Positions 16,977 through 25,513 of a DNA stretch of 64,000 nucleotides are shown here, in pieces. Both the position numbers and the translations under genes were made by a program. The notes under the pieces were generated by a model that worked only from the letters and a program-made list of their open reading frames with translations, had not been told where the DNA came from and did not search any database. This DNA is from Oligoflexia bacterium (GTDB taxonomy: Bacteria; Bdellovibrionota; Bdellovibrionia; Bdellovibrionales; Bdellovibrionaceae): positions 51,511-115,510 of the forward strand of contig BOLD01000011.1 in assembly GCA_016861345.1 (NCBI GenBank), read 5' to 3'. Every line of letters starts with the position of its first letter. Positions within the stretch are counted from its first letter, which is position 1.

Positions 16977-17671
16977 TCAAACTTCAAGAAAAATTGAATT
17001 ATAATTTTAAAAATGCTGATCTGCTCACGGTGGCAATGACTCATAAAAGTTATCATTACGAGCTCAAAGAAACTTCAAAGGGGCATAATGAAAAGCTCGA
17101 GTTTTTAGGCGATGCGGTTTTGGATTTAGTCTTAAGTGAAATGTTGATGGCTTCTTTTCCTTTGGATGATGAAGGGAATTTGTCAAAAAAACGAGCCAGT
17201 CTTGTGAATGAGTCTGTCCTTTCGCGCGTGGCGAATGATTTGGGTTTAGCTGAGCATATGCTTTTAGGTAAGGGCGAGTACTTAACAGGCGGAGATAAGA
17301 AACCTCGTTTATTGGCCTCGACCTATGAGGCTCTTATTGGAGCAATCTTTCAAGATGCTGGTTTTGATGTTGTTCGTAAAATTATTTACCAAAATTATTC
17401 TGAAATTATAAAAGAAATTGATCCTTATCATGACTATGTTGGGGATTTTAAAACCAGGCTTCAAGAGATCATTCAATCTGAAAAAAAACCAGCTCCAACC
17501 TATAAAGTTATTAACGAGGTTGGACCTGCTCATAATAAAATTTTTGAAGTTGAAGTTTCAGTCAGTGATCGCCACTTAGCCAAAGGCGAAGGACGAAGTA
17601 AGAAACTTGCTGAGCAGGCTGCAGCTCAAAAGGCCATTGAAATATTAAAAAACCAAGGGAGAGTGCAATGA
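16973..17671 (+). CDS. rnc: Ribonuclease III
   Basis: A 232-residue double-strand-specific endoribonuclease that processes rRNA precursors and structured mRNAs. The signature KLEFLGDAVLDLVLSEML (about 43-60) contains catalytic acidic residues, and ASTYEALIGAIFQDAGF holds the second acidic pair (about 115-125). The double-stranded-RNA-binding domain covers about 158-228 (KTRLQEIIQ, KKLAEQAAAQKAIEIL). It overlaps both mtaB and era by four bases; the rnc-era pairing is widespread. Confidence 0.96.
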   Translation: MIKLQEKLNYNFKNADLLTVAMTHKSYHYELKETSKGHNEKLEFLGDAVLDLVLSEMLMASFPLDDEGNLSKKRASLVNESVLSRVANDLGLAEHMLLGKGEYLTGGDKKPRLLASTYEALIGAIFQDAGFDVVRKIIYQNYSEIIKEIDPYHDYVGDFKTRLQEIIQSEKKPAPTYKVINEVGPAHNKIFEVEVSVSDRHLAKGEGRSKKLAEQAAAQKAIEILKNQGRVQ

Positions 17672-18582
17672 CATATAAAGCAGGATTCGTAGGGCTCATC
17701 GGACAGCCAAATGCTGGAAAGAGCACTCTGCTCAATCATTTAGTTGAGGATAAAATTTCAATTGTGACTCCAAAGCCACAAACAACTCGACGTCGAGTTT
17801 TGGGAGTGGTTTCCCGTGATCAAGGGCAAGTTGTTTTTGTGGATTCTCCAGGAGTGTTAAGAACCCAAAAGGGACTTAATGCCTTTCTGACTAAAGAAGC
17901 AGAGGATGTTATTGAGAGTTCGGACGCTCTGGCAGCCGTTGTTTCAATTGATGAAAAGAAAAAAGACGATGTTTTGAAGATTATTAATCTTGTAAAAGAA
18001 AGTCACAAACCCTGGTTCGTGATCATTACGAAAGTTGATCTATCCGAGAAATCACATCGTGTTGAAATGGTCAAAGATCTCGTCCGAACTATTGATCCAA
18101 AAGTAAAGATCATCGAATTTTCTTCTGAATGGAAAAAGGAATCAAAAGAAATAATCCAAGATGTTATTCAGACATCGATCTCTCTTTTGCCAGAATCAAA
18201 AAAACCACTCTATGATGTAGAGTTGTTCACTCCACATTCAGTTCGTGAATTGGTTGGGGAAATTGTTCGAGAAAAGTGTTTTGAGAATTTGACAAAAGAA
18301 CTTCCTTATCAGATCGCTGTGCGGGTCACAAATTTTGATGAGTCAAAGAAAAATCTGACGAGTATATTTGCAGACATTATCGTTTCAAAGGAAAGCCATA
18401 AGCCCATCGTCATCGGCAAGGGTGCAGCCACTGTCAAAGCCATTGGAATGCAGGCAAGAAAAGAAATTGAAAAGCTTGTCGGGCATAAGGTTTTTTTAAA
18501 GCTAGATGTTGTGATTAGAGATAATTGGTTTGAAAATCCAAGAATGATGAAAGATTTAGGTTATCATAATGATAGAAAATAG
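17668..18582 (+). CDS. era: GTPase Era
   Basis: A 304-residue GTPase assisting 16S rRNA 3'-end processing and 30S assembly. G1 GQPNAGKSTLLN, G2 around PQTTRR, G3 DSPGV, G4 TKVD; C-terminal KH domain about 205-295 with IGKGAATVKAIGMQARKEIE. Starts by ATGA overlap with rnc. It overlaps der by 14 bases. Confidence 0.96.
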   Translation: MTYKAGFVGLIGQPNAGKSTLLNHLVEDKISIVTPKPQTTRRRVLGVVSRDQGQVVFVDSPGVLRTQKGLNAFLTKEAEDVIESSDALAAVVSIDEKKKDDVLKIINLVKESHKPWFVIITKVDLSEKSHRVEMVKDLVRTIDPKVKIIEFSSEWKKESKEIIQDVIQTSISLLPESKKPLYDVELFTPHSVRELVGEIVREKCFENLTKELPYQIAVRVTNFDESKKNLTSIFADIIVSKESHKPIVIGKGAATVKAIGMQARKEIEKLVGHKVFLKLDVVIRDNWFENPRMMKDLGYHNDRK

Positions 18583-19918
18583 TACTGATGTTGTCGTAAC
18601 TGTTCCTAAAGTGGCTATTATCGGTCGACCGAATGTGGGTAAGTCGACATTATTTAATATTCTAACTGATTCTCGAAAATCTGTTGTTAAAAACCAAGCA
18701 GGGGTGACTCGAGATATTATTATTGAACCTTGTGAGATTTGGGGAAAAAACTTTGATTTGATTGATACTGGCGGAATCACCGAGGCTCATGACACATTTT
18801 CAAAACTTATCCGTGAACAGGTGATTGAGTTTTTGCAGGTAGTGGATTTTTTACTTGTTGTGATGGATGGTCGAGTTGGACTTTTGCCAGAAGATCGCGA
18901 ATTAATTCGTATAGCAAAAGAAAGTGGAAAAGATTTTCTTTTAATCATCAACAAAGTTGATCGACAACATGAGTCGGATCTTCTTTTGTCAGAATTTTAC
19001 GAGTTCGGTGCGGATCTTGTTTCAGCCAGTTTTGAACAACGTCGCGGAATTGGGGAAATCCTTGAGTGGGTGCATAAAAGAATTCCTGAGCAAGTCTCTA
19101 AACCGAAAGAGGGATCAACGATCGCTCTTGTCGGAAAACCAAATGTGGGCAAAAGCTCAATGGTCAATGCTCTACTGGGTGAACATCGGATGATTGTTTC
19201 CGATATCGCGGGAACCACAGTTGATGCAGTGGATACTCCATTTCAGTTTAACAATAAGAAATATATTCTTGTGGATACGGCGGGTTTAAGAAAGAGCGCT
19301 CGTCGGGATGATGATATTGAGATCATTGCAGCATTTAAATCTCATGATTCAATTCGAAAAGCCGATATTGTTCTTTTGATGATTGATGGGACACAGGGAC
19401 CAACCGATCAAGATGCACGGATTATGCAGTCCATTCTTGAGGATCATAAAGCGGTTATCGTCGTTGCAAACAAATCTGACCTTGGTCGAAGTGAAGTTGT
19501 TGATTACCGAAAGACCTTCCAGATGCAGTGTGAACAAGTCTTTCATTTTTATAGAGATGTTCCTATTGTATTTACGAGTGCAAAAACTGGGTACGGAATC
19601 GGAGAGTTACTCAATAAAATTGAGTGGATGAGTGAAAAACTTCAAGCAAGATTCTCAACTTCAGAACTGAATGATTTCTTCTTTGATGTGATTCGTAAGG
19701 CACCTGCGCCCGTTTATGGAATTACAAATGTGAAGTTTTATTATCTGACACAAACCTATCAAAAACCACCATCGTTTATCGCTTTTGCTAACCATCCAGA
19801 CGGTGTTGATAATGCTTATCGAAGATTCATAATTAAAAATCTAAAAGACCGATTTGATATGCATGGGATTCCAATTCGCATTTTTGTCATGAAATCTAAA
19901 GGGAATCGAGATGGGTAA
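18569..19918 (+). CDS. der: GTPase Der (EngA), double G-domain ribosome assembly factor
   Basis: A 449-residue protein with two tandem GTPase domains and a C-terminal KH-like domain, acting in 50S subunit maturation. First domain: GRPNVGKSTLF, DTGGI, NKVD; second: GKPNVGKSSMVN, DTAGL, NKSD; the KH-like part includes APAPVYGITNVKFYYLTQTY and ends in a basic tail. The start lies inside the era coding region (14-base overlap), a strong hint of translational coupling. Followed by the transporter with an eight-base overlap. Confidence 0.96.
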   Translation: MIENSTDVVVTVPKVAIIGRPNVGKSTLFNILTDSRKSVVKNQAGVTRDIIIEPCEIWGKNFDLIDTGGITEAHDTFSKLIREQVIEFLQVVDFLLVVMDGRVGLLPEDRELIRIAKESGKDFLLIINKVDRQHESDLLLSEFYEFGADLVSASFEQRRGIGEILEWVHKRIPEQVSKPKEGSTIALVGKPNVGKSSMVNALLGEHRMIVSDIAGTTVDAVDTPFQFNNKKYILVDTAGLRKSARRDDDIEIIAAFKSHDSIRKADIVLLMIDGTQGPTDQDARIMQSILEDHKAVIVVANKSDLGRSEVVDYRKTFQMQCEQVFHFYRDVPIVFTSAKTGYGIGELLNKIEWMSEKLQARFSTSELNDFFFDVIRKAPAPVYGITNVKFYYLTQTYQKPPSFIAFANHPDGVDNAYRRFIIKNLKDRFDMHGIPIRIFVMKSKGNRDG

Positions 19919-21266
19919 AAGACTTTCTTGGGCAACTCGGTTTGGTTTTTATTTAGCCGCGATTGGGTCAGCCTGTGGTCTTGGTAATTTATGGCGTTTT
20001 CCTTATGTGGTTGGGGAAAACGGAGGTGGTGCCTTTGTTTTACTTTATGTTTTTTTGGCTCTAACATTTGGACTACCCTTATTGATTGGTGAGCTAATTC
20101 TTGGTAAGGCCACTCGAAAAAGTGTCCTCACGGCTGTTGATACGCTTGAATATGAAAAGAAAAAACCTTTTCGAATTTTTGGAAAAATGGCTTTAGTGCT
20201 TAATTTGGCAGTTCTATCTTATTATGCTGTGATTAGCGGCTGGGTTTTACATTTTGCTATTCAATTTCTCGTGCGCTTACTGGGTATTCATCAGGCTCAA
20301 ACTCAAAGTATGATGGATTTGCTTCTCAATAACGGCCTTTTGCAGGTGGGTTTAACGAGTGTGCATCTATTATTTACAATTATTGTTGTTTTAAAAGGTA
20401 TACAGGATGGTCTTGAAAAGTGGGTCGGTTGGATGATGCCCCTTTTTGGTGTCTTGATGCTCATTCTTGTTGTGCGTTCATTGTCGCTTTCAAGTAATCA
20501 AGAGGCTTTGAGATTTTTATTTTACCCTGATTTTTCAAAACTCACATATTCATCAATGATTCATGCTATTGGTCACGTTTGTTTTACTCTTTCGGTTGGT
20601 TTTGGAACGATGGTCACTTTTGGAAGCTATCTTCGAGAAGAAGATCATGTGCCGACAGCTGGCTTTCGAGTGACGATTGTGGATACATTGATTTCGCTTT
20701 TTGCAGGTCTTCTCATTTTTCCAATTGCCTTTCAGGGAACAAATACTCCGATGACAGATCCAGGTCTATTGTTCGAGTTATTGCCATCATTTTTATTTGA
20801 ATTGCCAGGTGGAATCCTTTTTGGATTTGGATTTTTTATTTGCCTCTATCTGGCTGCATTATCCGCAAGTATTGGTCTCTTAGAGGTCATCGTCTCTAAT
20901 ATAGAGGATCGATTAAAATATCGACGATCTTCGTCGGCCTGGGTTGTTGGAATTGTTGCTCTGATAGTAGGAATGGTACCCGCCCTTTCGGGTTCTGCAC
21001 TTAAGGGAATTCGTATTTTTGGTAAGGGAATGCTAGAGGGATTAGATTCAATAGTTATTAATTGGATATTGCCAATCATTGCTGCAGGAATGGCTCTTGG
21101 TATCACCTATGGAATGAAGAAAATGGACAAAGAAAGGTTGTTTGTTGATACAAATAAAATGGAATCAGCTTCACTCTTTTCTCACTGGGAAGTTGCTCTA
21201 AAATGGTATATTCCTATTCTTGTTGTGGTTGCGCTCGTATTTCAAGTTTTTGGACTATTCCAATAG
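19911..21266 (+). CDS. Neurotransmitter:sodium symporter (NSS/SNF) family transporter
   Basis: A 451-residue inner-membrane Na+-coupled symporter with roughly 11 hydrophobic segments. The first helix carries the family signature FYLAAIGSACGLGNLWRFPY, whose unwound GxGxxWRFP core binds Na+ and substrate, followed by GGGAFVLLY. Bacterial relatives (LeuT, TnaT, MhsT) carry amino acids, so amino-acid uptake is likely; the substrate is not readable. The eight-base overlap with der puts a nutrient transporter at the end of an RNA-metabolism operon. It ends two bases before the convergent phosphoesterase gene. Confidence 0.9.
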   Translation: MGKRLSWATRFGFYLAAIGSACGLGNLWRFPYVVGENGGGAFVLLYVFLALTFGLPLLIGELILGKATRKSVLTAVDTLEYEKKKPFRIFGKMALVLNLAVLSYYAVISGWVLHFAIQFLVRLLGIHQAQTQSMMDLLLNNGLLQVGLTSVHLLFTIIVVLKGIQDGLEKWVGWMMPLFGVLMLILVVRSLSLSSNQEALRFLFYPDFSKLTYSSMIHAIGHVCFTLSVGFGTMVTFGSYLREEDHVPTAGFRVTIVDTLISLFAGLLIFPIAFQGTNTPMTDPGLLFELLPSFLFELPGGILFGFGFFICLYLAALSASIGLLEVIVSNIEDRLKYRRSSSAWVVGIVALIVGMVPALSGSALKGIRIFGKGMLEGLDSIVINWILPIIAAGMALGITYGMKKMDKERLFVDTNKMESASLFSHWEVALKWYIPILVVVALVFQVFGLFQ

Positions 21267-21268
21267 GG

Positions 21269-22096
21269 TTATCTCCAGATTCCCTGAGGGAGAGTCGCTG
21301 TGGCATCCTTTCGACCCAAGTGGCCCAAATCCCACTCAATCTCTATCATCTTTAGAATGCTGTAATGATCCAATTTTTGATTTGTTTTTGATCCTGGTAA
21401 AACCGATGCTCCCAAAAAGACGGTATAGATTTTGTTATGAAAATAATTTGAGCTTTCGTCAAAAGTAATGATGAATAAAGTGTTTTGCATGGCTATGGGA
21501 TTAGAGAAAATACCACCAAAGGTGCTCTGTAGCCAGGCTCCCGCGAAATCTATACCTGTATCGTGACCGTTGTTTGAGTTATCGGGGATAAAAAGTGAGT
21601 AATCAGGAAGTTGATTCGAATAATAATCTTGAAAAAATTCTTGGCTGTTGACTATGTTTGCACATCTTGTTGGGTTTGTGGAAACATTGAGCATGCTCAT
21701 GAAGGGGACATGCTTTCTCACGTATTGACCTTTTGATGTTCCTTTAAAGCAATTTCCCGGGTAACCCTCAGCGTAGACTTTCCATGATCTACCTTTTGAC
21801 TCAAGGAGATCACCGATGTGATTAGAGTCGAGATCGACCTTAAAATCGTGATTAATTGAAAATGTATCACCAGCTATCATAGCTATATAATTTCCCTGGC
21901 TTGGGTGTATGACGCCATTCATTTGACTGAGATAGGCTCCTTGGTCTGCTAAGAGCTTTAAGTAGGGATGGCTGATGGCTTGTTGTTCGTTTGTATTTTC
22001 AAGAACAATGATCACTACTTTTTCAAATTGGCGAGCTTCAGATTGAGAACTGAGAGAAAGACAAAGAAAGACAAGAGAAAGAAAAGTTTTTTTCAT
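21269..22096 (-). CDS. Exported phosphoesterase (acid phosphatase/phospholipase C-like family)
   Basis: A 275-residue secreted hydrolase: signal peptide MKKTFLSLVFLCLSLSSQSEA, then the alkaline-phosphatase-superfamily phosphoesterase pattern: IIVLENTNE at the start (metal and nucleophile region), GVIHPSQGNYIAMIAG, the SLFIPDNSNNGHDTG block with an Asp/His pair, and FIITFDES near the end. This resembles PF04185 enzymes (AcpA acid phosphatase and phospholipase C types). At about 255 mature residues it is a compact member. Likely periplasmic or extracellular, releasing phosphate from phosphoesters. It follows the barrel gene at 22106 by nine bases on the same strand, so the two may be co-expressed. 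Confidence 0.8.
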   Translation of the reverse strand: MKKTFLSLVFLCLSLSSQSEARQFEKVVIIVLENTNEQQAISHPYLKLLADQGAYLSQMNGVIHPSQGNYIAMIAGDTFSINHDFKVDLDSNHIGDLLESKGRSWKVYAEGYPGNCFKGTSKGQYVRKHVPFMSMLNVSTNPTRCANIVNSQEFFQDYYSNQLPDYSLFIPDNSNNGHDTGIDFAGAWLQSTFGGIFSNPIAMQNTLFIITFDESSNYFHNKIYTVFLGASVLPGSKTNQKLDHYSILKMIEIEWDLGHLGRKDATATLPQGIWR

Positions 22097-22105
22097 AAAA
22101 ACCTC

Positions 22106-22888
22106 TTAATAGTTAAGCCCAATGATTCCTAAAAGATCATAGGTGTCGCCACTGGGTTTTGTGGATGTTTGTGTGTTGTCAGGCAGTCGAATGTTGATGC
22201 TTTCGTCACGAAACTGCACATAGTGGTAAATAAATTGGACTCCAAAAAAAGCTTTTTTTCTCATTAGGGGGATTTCGATACCTCCACCCATGTCAAGGCC
22301 CATTGTGGATTCATTTGAGCTGGCGATTGAACCTGATGAGCTGGCTGTTGTGTACGTTCGATAAACTTGGGAGAAGCCGCCATAGGCGTAAGGATTTAAA
22401 TCAGCTAAGCCCCGAGTTATATTTTGAGTATTGATGAAGTATTTTAAACCAAGATTGATGAAAGTGAGAGATACGTTACCTGTATTGGATGTTGAGGTTG
22501 AACGAAATTCGTAGCCGTAGTCGCCGGTGTTAAAGCCGAACTGAAGGGCGAATCTCATATCAAAGAAAAAGGCCATAAAAAGGCCATAGGTCATCGAGTT
22601 TTGATAAAGGGTTGATAGGTTACCCGTAAAGCCCCTCATCCCTGCATTAAAACCTAGAGAGAGAAACCGTCCATGGCGAAAGAAATAAATATCAGCTTCT
22701 TCTTCTGAAGCTTCGTCAAACTCTGAATAATCAGAAAAAGGATCGTAGGTATCGTCAGTTTCTGTAGCTTGAGCTAAGAGATAGGATTTATGATCGTCTG
22801 ATGGCGACAAATATGAAGCATGCGAATAAGAAGAAAGTAGGCTAATGAGCAGGAAGAGAAAGAGAGAAAAAAGGGGGTTCTTATTCAC
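22106..22888 (-). CDS. Predicted outer-membrane beta-barrel protein
   Basis: A 260-residue protein with a GTG start (complement of 22886-22888), a signal peptide (hydrophobic core FSLFLFLLISLLSSY, cleavage near SHA), an acidic segment (about 40-65), then a barrel-like region of alternating residues (RFLSLGFNAGMRGFTGNLS, LRFALQFGFNTGDYGYEF, LDMGGGIEIPL, FFGVQFIYHYVQF) ending GIIGLNY with a terminal Tyr. It resembles OmpW/OmpA-like 8-stranded barrels. No Cys. Upstream of the secreted phosphoesterase in the same direction. Function unknown. Confidence 0.75.
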   Translation of the reverse strand: MNKNPLFSLFLFLLISLLSSYSHASYLSPSDDHKSYLLAQATETDDTYDPFSDYSEFDEASEEEADIYFFRHGRFLSLGFNAGMRGFTGNLSTLYQNSMTYGLFMAFFFDMRFALQFGFNTGDYGYEFRSTSTSNTGNVSLTFINLGLKYFINTQNITRGLADLNPYAYGGFSQVYRTYTTASSSGSIASSNESTMGLDMGGGIEIPLMRKKAFFGVQFIYHYVQFRDESINIRLPDNTQTSTKPSGDTYDLLGIIGLNY

Positions 22889-22975
22889 AAAAATAGTCTC
22901 TCAATATTTCGGAAAATCATGTAGTCTTCGGATGAAAACTAGACTTGGGTCGATATTTAGTGATAGGCTCTCGCC

Positions 22976-23272
22976 ATGAAAAAAACTTTTAAGCTAACGG
23001 CGCCGAACAAGACTCCTGAAAGACAAACTGATTCTGTCAAATTTGAAATCAGAAAATACATAGCACGTGAACGAAGAAAGATCTTGCCTGAGGGTGTGGA
23101 TTTTTGGGATTTTGACTGTAAAATGGGTGATTCACCTGATAATGCAATTCCTATTCACGTATCCGAAATCAATAAAAAGATTGATGGAGTGGTTCAAGAG
23201 AAAAAAGAAACCTTCTACTTAGAAGTTCTTGCGAAGCCCGGGCGACGAATCCGGAAACCAAAAGAAGAATAA
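22976..23272 (+). CDS. Small conserved protein, DUF6172-like
   Basis: A 98-residue basic cytosolic protein starting MKKTFKLTAPNKTPER with the block KYIARERRKILPEGVDFWDF and the tail FYLEVLAKPGRRIRKP. From memory this matches the proteobacterial family annotated DUF6172, of unknown function; no search was possible. No signal peptide, membrane helix or Cys cluster. Highly charged (Lys/Arg-rich ends) with a strand-rich middle, so nucleic-acid binding is possible but unproven. It stands alone between the divergent barrel gene and the Crp-type regulator. Confidence 0.75.
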   Translation: MKKTFKLTAPNKTPERQTDSVKFEIRKYIARERRKILPEGVDFWDFDCKMGDSPDNAIPIHVSEINKKIDGVVQEKKETFYLEVLAKPGRRIRKPKEE

Positions 23273-23279
23273 TACGGTC

Positions 23280-23288
23280 TGTTATACT
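23280..23288 (+). promoter_or_regulatory. Extended -10 promoter element before the Crp-type regulator
   Basis: TGTTATACT: a 5/6 -10 hexamer TATACT (23283-23288) preceded by the TGn extension, 43 bases before the regulator ATG and just after the previous gene's stop. No recognisable -35, which is usual for extended -10 promoters. Confidence 0.4.
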
Positions 23289-23330
23289 ATTTCCATTCAC
23301 ATCATTTCTCAGATTGATTAAAGTTTAAAT

Positions 23331-23981
23331 ATGATTTGGAAGGGTATTTGGGCTGAATTGCCTACTGAAGTAAAATGGCAAATGGAATCTCAATCGCAAA
23401 TTATTGAGGTGAAGCGAGGTGATTCTATTTACCGTCAAGGTGATCAACCGCGCGGAATTTATTTTGTGAAAAAGGGTCTTGTTGGTCTTGTATTGACGGG
23501 GGCATCTTCTGGTAAGGAACACCTTCTTCGATTTTTTAAAGAGGGACAGTTTTTTGGTCATCGAGCCTTATTTTCGAACGAAGGATATCACGGTTCTTCG
23601 GTCGCTCTTCAGCAAACAACGCTTCAGTTGGTTCCGAAAACGACGATTTTATCTGTTATTGATAAGCATCCGATTGTACTTCAAGATGTGGTAAGGGTTC
23701 TCGCTCAAGAATTAAAGCGTTGTGAAAATCATCAAGTGATGATTCTTGAAAACCAGATTCTTGGGCGAACGGCTCAAGCCCTTATTTATCTTAAGGACCT
23801 GCACCCAGACCATAATTGGACTCGTCAGGAAATTGCGAATTTTTGTGCAAGTACTGTGTCAACTGTCATTAAAACTCTTGCTGAGCTTGAAAATATGGGG
23901 CTTATACGTCAAGAGGGTCGCTCAATTCACGTCCTTGATCGAGATGGTCTTGTTGCTCTGCAAGATAAAGAGACATCATAA
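23331..23981 (+). CDS. Crp/Fnr-family transcriptional regulator
   Basis: A 216-residue regulator: cyclic-nucleotide-binding-type beta-roll (about 15-125, with VKRGDSIYRQGDQPRGIYFVKKG and FKEGQFFGHRALF), long dimer helix, and a winged helix-turn-helix (about 160-205, RQEIANFCASTVSTVIKTL). The phosphate-binding residues of true cAMP-binding proteins are not conserved and there is no FNR cysteine cluster. Two Cys (in KRCENH and NFCAST) could sense thiol state. Located 63 bases before the persulfide dioxygenase operon, which it probably controls; a 14-bp palindrome at 23996-24009 is a candidate site. Confidence 0.9.
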   Translation: MIWKGIWAELPTEVKWQMESQSQIIEVKRGDSIYRQGDQPRGIYFVKKGLVGLVLTGASSGKEHLLRFFKEGQFFGHRALFSNEGYHGSSVALQQTTLQLVPKTTILSVIDKHPIVLQDVVRVLAQELKRCENHQVMILENQILGRTAQALIYLKDLHPDHNWTRQEIANFCASTVSTVIKTLAELENMGLIRQEGRSIHVLDRDGLVALQDKETS

Positions 23982-23995
23982 TTATAGTCTCAATT

Positions 23996-24009
23996 ATGTG
24001 CCAGCACAT
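23996..24009. promoter_or_regulatory. Palindrome ATGTGC-CA-GCACAT, candidate operator of the sulfur operon
   Basis: A perfect 6-bp dyad with a 2-bp centre lies 36 bases before the ATG at 24045 and 15 bases after the regulator stop. Crp/Fnr proteins bind 14-22 bp dyads often containing TGTG/CACA, so it is a natural candidate site for the adjacent regulator. No second copy was noticed before the other genes of the module. Confidence 0.45.
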
Positions 24010-24044
24010 CATTGCTCATCTGAAAGATATGCGATGTTGAGGGC

Positions 24045-25499
24045 ATGGAAACGCAAACAAAACAAATCAAACCACAGAGTCAAGTTAAGCTCAACTGCGA
24101 TCAGGTCTACAATTTATGGGCGACAGAACCCTATTTGATCAAACTCTTTGATATTCGCCCAGAGGCCGAGTTTAAGGCTGCGCACATACCAGGATCGGAA
24201 AATATATCTCAGCACAATCTGATTCAAGCTATGGATCACTTGAATCAGAGGCTCGCAATTATCATTGCGCCAGAGGAAGATGAGGCTGCACTTAGCCAAA
24301 CTCTTCAGGGGCGCCAGGATTACGTTTTTATGAGTCAGTGTCAGCGATGGGTTAAAGAAAATAAGCCCCTTGCAGGAGAAGGACTTCAATCAACAATTTT
24401 AAATTTTAATCAACAGAAGAAAAAAGGAGCAACCATGAAGAATGATATTATCTTTCATCAACTATTTGAGCCAGAATCATCAACTTACACATACATCATT
24501 GCAGATAAAAAATCTAAAGAAGCGGCGATTATCGATCCTGTCATTGAAACTGTTGATCGCGACCTTAAATTGATAAATGAACTCGGTCTGAAATTGATGT
24601 ATGTACTTGATACTCACATTCATGCAGATCACATCACTGGGGCAGGTGAGATACGAAAAAGGACTCAAGCAAAAACAGCTGTGAGTCACGAAGCCAATGT
24701 GGATTGTGTCGATATCCCTCTCGAAGATGGGCAAGAGCTCTTATTGGGAGATAAGAAAATTAAAGTAATTGCGACCCCAGGACATACAAATACCTGCATG
24801 ACTTACTCCTTCGAAGGAATGATTTTCACTGGAGATTCGCTCTTAGTCAGAAGTTGCGGACGGACTGATTTTCAACAGGGCTCCTCTGAAAAACTTTATG
24901 AAAGCATTCAGGGAAAGCTTTATAAACTGCCTGAGGATACGATTGTTTATCCTGGACATGATTATAGAGGTCATACTGCTTCAACAGTGGGACTTGAGAA
25001 AAAGTATAATCCAAGAGTTGGGGAAAATAAGACAAGGGATGAGTTTAAAAAAATCATGTCTGAGCTTAAATTGGCTAACCCCAAAAAAATACACGAGGCA
25101 GTTCCTGCAAATTTGGCGTGTGGTCGCAAAGTAGAATCACGAAATTTGAACCCACAGCTTGTTGATGGAATTCCAGAGGTATCTTGTGAAACTGTATTTG
25201 GAAAACAGGAGCAGGTAAAAGCAAAGAAAATTAAACTGATCGATGTTCGAAATCCAGATGAATTTAATAACGACCTTGGACATATTCATGGTGCAGAACT
25301 AGTAACGCTTGGCCCCGAGTTATCTCGCTTTCTTGAGAAAGGAAATCGAGATGATGAGATTGTCTTTATCTGTCGAAGTGGTGGTCGTTCGGCCGCAGCA
25401 ACAGCGGAAAGTATCAGGTTTGGATACAAATACACTGCCAATATGACCGGCGGAATGATCAGTTGGAACGAAAAACGACAGCCTGTAGAGAGAAATTAA
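24045..25499 (+). CDS. Fusion: inactive rhodanese - persulfide dioxygenase (ETHE1-like) - active rhodanese
   Basis: A 484-residue cytosolic protein. Residues 15-125 look like a rhodanese domain (LFDIRPEAEFKAAHIPGSENI) without a Cys in the active-site loop. Residues 131-370 are a metallo-beta-lactamase-fold persulfide dioxygenase, with metal ligands in THIHADHITG, TPGHTNTCMTY, TGDSLLVRSCGRTDFQQG and YPGHDYRG, oxidising glutathione-type persulfide to sulfite. The last 100 residues are an active rhodanese with catalytic Cys in FICRSGGRSAA. An in-frame ATG at 24435 (residue 131) has its own strong ribosome site, so a 354-residue short form matching the usual dioxygenase-rhodanese architecture is likely also made. 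Confidence 0.9.
   Translation: METQTKQIKPQSQVKLNCDQVYNLWATEPYLIKLFDIRPEAEFKAAHIPGSENISQHNLIQAMDHLNQRLAIIIAPEEDEAALSQTLQGRQDYVFMSQCQRWVKENKPLAGEGLQSTILNFNQQKKKGATMKNDIIFHQLFEPESSTYTYIIADKKSKEAAIIDPVIETVDRDLKLINELGLKLMYVLDTHIHADHITGAGEIRKRTQAKTAVSHEANVDCVDIPLEDGQELLLGDKKIKVIATPGHTNTCMTYSFEGMIFTGDSLLVRSCGRTDFQQGSSEKLYESIQGKLYKLPEDTIVYPGHDYRGHTASTVGLEKKYNPRVGENKTRDEFKKIMSELKLANPKKIHEAVPANLACGRKVESRNLNPQLVDGIPEVSCETVFGKQEQVKAKKIKLIDVRNPDEFNNDLGHIHGAELVTLGPELSRFLEKGNRDDEIVFICRSGGRSAAATAESIRFGYKYTANMTGGMISWNEKRQPVERN
24426..24437 (+). promoter_or_regulatory. Internal ribosome binding site and ATG within the fusion gene
   Basis: AAAGGAG followed by six bases and ATG (24435-24437) lies in frame inside the long coding region, exactly where the canonical persulfide dioxygenase domain (MKNDIIFHQL) begins. 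It is a better initiation site than that at 24045, where only a weak GAGGG precedes the ATG. Confidence 0.7.
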
Positions 25500-25513
25500 A
25501 TAAGGGGTGATTT

